Source: Saccharopolyspora endophytica (GTDB taxonomy: Bacteria; Actinomycetota; Actinomycetes; Mycobacteriales; Pseudonocardiaceae). From it: a stretch of DNA of 64,000 nucleotides. Positions within the stretch are counted from its first letter, which is position 1, and the number at the start of each line of letters is the position of its first letter. The stretch is taken from NCBI RefSeq assembly GCF_018070075.1, contig NZ_JAGPXE010000008.1, forward strand, positions 1 to 64,000, given 5' to 3'. The notes beneath the pieces are model-generated. The model saw only the letters and a program-made list of their open reading frames with translations, was not told the DNA's origin and ran no database searches. Of this stretch, positions 62,927-64,000 are shown piece by piece. Made by a program: the position numbers and the translations under genes.

Positions 62927-62948
62927 ACTATAGCAACAATTCGTTGCT
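62927..62948 (-). promoter_or_regulatory. Promoter and operator of the monooxygenase-TetR operon
   Basis: The leftward strand has an extended -10 element TGC-TATAGT (TATAGT at 62927-62932) adjoining an inverted repeat AGCAAC-N5-GTTGCT (62932-62948), the likely TetR site. No good -35 is seen, consistent with an extended -10 promoter. Confidence 0.6.
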
Positions 62949-63155
62949 TTTAGTGTCGGCGTCGGGTGGGGCCCGTCCCGCGACGGGGTGCCGCAACGAC
63001 GAAAGCTCACCTCGCGAAGCGCGGAAGGAGCACTGCGAGAACACGTCCGGACGGCTTCGTGGGCCAGAACCGACCGGCACCGAGACGGCGGTTGACACCG
63101 GCCGCGGCGGGACGATCAGCTGATCGGCGGCGTGGCACCGAAGGAGGGCCGGAAG

Positions 63156-63965
63156 GTGAGCGAGGCAACGAGCTGGGTCGGTGGCGATCTCGACGTCGAG
63201 ACGCCGAACGCGGCCAGGATGTACGACTACTACCTGGGCGGTTCGCACAACTTCGCCCCCGATCGCGCCGCTGCTGCACGAGCGGTGCAGGTGACTCCCA
63301 CGATGATTCCCGGCGCCCGTGCGAACAGAGCCTTCCTGCAGCGCGCGGTCAGGTTCTGCCTCGACGCCGGCATCCGGCAGTTCCTCGACCTGGGATCCGG
63401 CATTCCCACGGTCGGGCACGTCCACGAGATCGCGCACGCGGTCGACCCGTCGACGCGAGTGGCCTACGTCGACATCGAGCCCATCGCGGTCGCGCACACC
63501 AAGCGCATGCTCTCGGGCAGCCCTGCGGTCACCATCACGCAAGCCGACCTGCGAGAACCGCACGAGGTGCTGGACTCGCCCGGAGTCGCCGACCTGCTGG
63601 ACTTCAGCCAACCCGTGGCGGTGCTGGCCGTCGCAGTGCTGCACTTCGTCCCGGACGCCGAGGACCCCGCCGCGATCCTGGACGCCTACTGCCGAGCCGT
63701 CCCCTCAGGCAGCTACCTGGCGGTTTCGCACATCACCGATCACTACGACACCCCCGAGAAGGTCGCCGAGATCGATCGCCTCTACTCGAGCACCACGAAT
63801 GCGGCCCGACACCGCAGCTTCGAGGAATTCACCGCCCTCATCGGCGATCGAGAACTCGTCACCCCCGGCGCGGTCTACGCCACCGACTGGCGCCCAGAAC
63901 CAGGCTCCACACCAGCAGAAGGCGCCCAAACCGCCTTCTGGGCAGCCCTGGCCCACATAGCGTGA
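63156..63965 (+). CDS. SAV_2177-family (DUF574) SAM-dependent methyltransferase
   Basis: A 269-residue methyltransferase of a family expanded in actinomycetes. It begins with the family N-terminus VETPNAARMYDYYLGGSHNFAPDRA, then MIPGARANRAFLQRAVRF, SAM motif FLDLGSGIPTVGHVHE, VAYVDIEPIAVAHTKRML and VLAVAVLHFVPDAEDP. The GTG at 63156 has GGAGG nine nt upstream; another GTG lies 24 nt earlier. The substrate is unknown. Confidence 0.88.
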   Translation: MSEATSWVGGDLDVETPNAARMYDYYLGGSHNFAPDRAAAARAVQVTPTMIPGARANRAFLQRAVRFCLDAGIRQFLDLGSGIPTVGHVHEIAHAVDPSTRVAYVDIEPIAVAHTKRMLSGSPAVTITQADLREPHEVLDSPGVADLLDFSQPVAVLAVAVLHFVPDAEDPAAILDAYCRAVPSGSYLAVSHITDHYDTPEKVAEIDRLYSSTTNAARHRSFEEFTALIGDRELVTPGAVYATDWRPEPGSTPAEGAQTAFWAALAHIA

Positions 63966-64000
63966 AGGGCGCCGACGGCCGACCGAAATCATGGACCGCA

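Overview
The window is a very GC-rich actinobacterial chromosome segment. It most resembles a Pseudonocardiales genome; Saccharopolyspora is my best guess, but genus level is inference. Supporting traits are pervasive GTG/TTG starts, mycothiol genes (MshB and a mycothiol-dependent maleylpyruvate-isomerase-fold enzyme), an F420-dependent NADPH oxidoreductase, and a gene order recalling the glnA2 to cobD segment of mycobacteria (glnA2, secreted tripeptidyl aminopeptidase, panB, RNase H/phosphatase, zinc-ribbon protein, Nif3-like protein, cobC, low-Mr tyrosine phosphatase, SURF1, cobD).

Layout. 1-543: leader and tandem promoters of an rRNA operon that runs leftward out of the window. 0.5-9.2 kb: a large glycosyltransferase/FkbM methyltransferase fusion, glnA2, a DASS anion transporter and a lipoprotein peptidase, all leftward. 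9.2-17 kb: nadE, an SNF2 helicase with its SWIM-finger partner, a PheC-like lipoprotein and panB, all rightward. 17-20 kb: a DUF4326 protein, a short-repeat cluster, NpdG and an RNase II-family gene interrupted near its 3' end by an in-frame amber codon. 20-27.8 kb: a leftward type IV secretion-like operon (VirB2-, VirB3-, VirB4- and VirB6-like proteins, a membrane-anchored accessory protein, an NlpC/P60 hydrolase and small partners) with no relaxase or integrase in view. 28.6-29.0 kb: RNase P RNA. 29-36.4 kb: the mycobacterial-like housekeeping block, including an overlapping low-Mr phosphatase/fructosamine kinase pair.

36.5-44.7 kb: a complete Wadjet-type anti-plasmid operon, jetABCD, probably type II (DUF2397/DUF2398/TIGR02680/DUF2399), with three genes chained by 4-nt overlaps. 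44.8-64 kb: mixed accessory and housekeeping genes. These include a manganese exporter behind a yybP-ykoY riboswitch, a second secreted peptidase, mycothiol genes, a DUF3048 protein, a Clp-N regulator under an apparently leaderless promoter carrying two identical palindromes, two small zinc-ribbon proteins, a peptidoglycan peptidase, thioesterase, YbaK protein, two TetR regulators with candidate operators, EamA and LysE exporters, methyltransferases and an FAD monooxygenase.

Three intergenic copies of a dispersed ~150-bp repeat (around 4.3, 28.4 and 32.9 kb) are not explained by any gene. The observations most worth following are the Wadjet island, the relaxase-less secretion cluster, the amber-interrupted RNase gene, the Clp-N promoter architecture and the dispersed repeat family.
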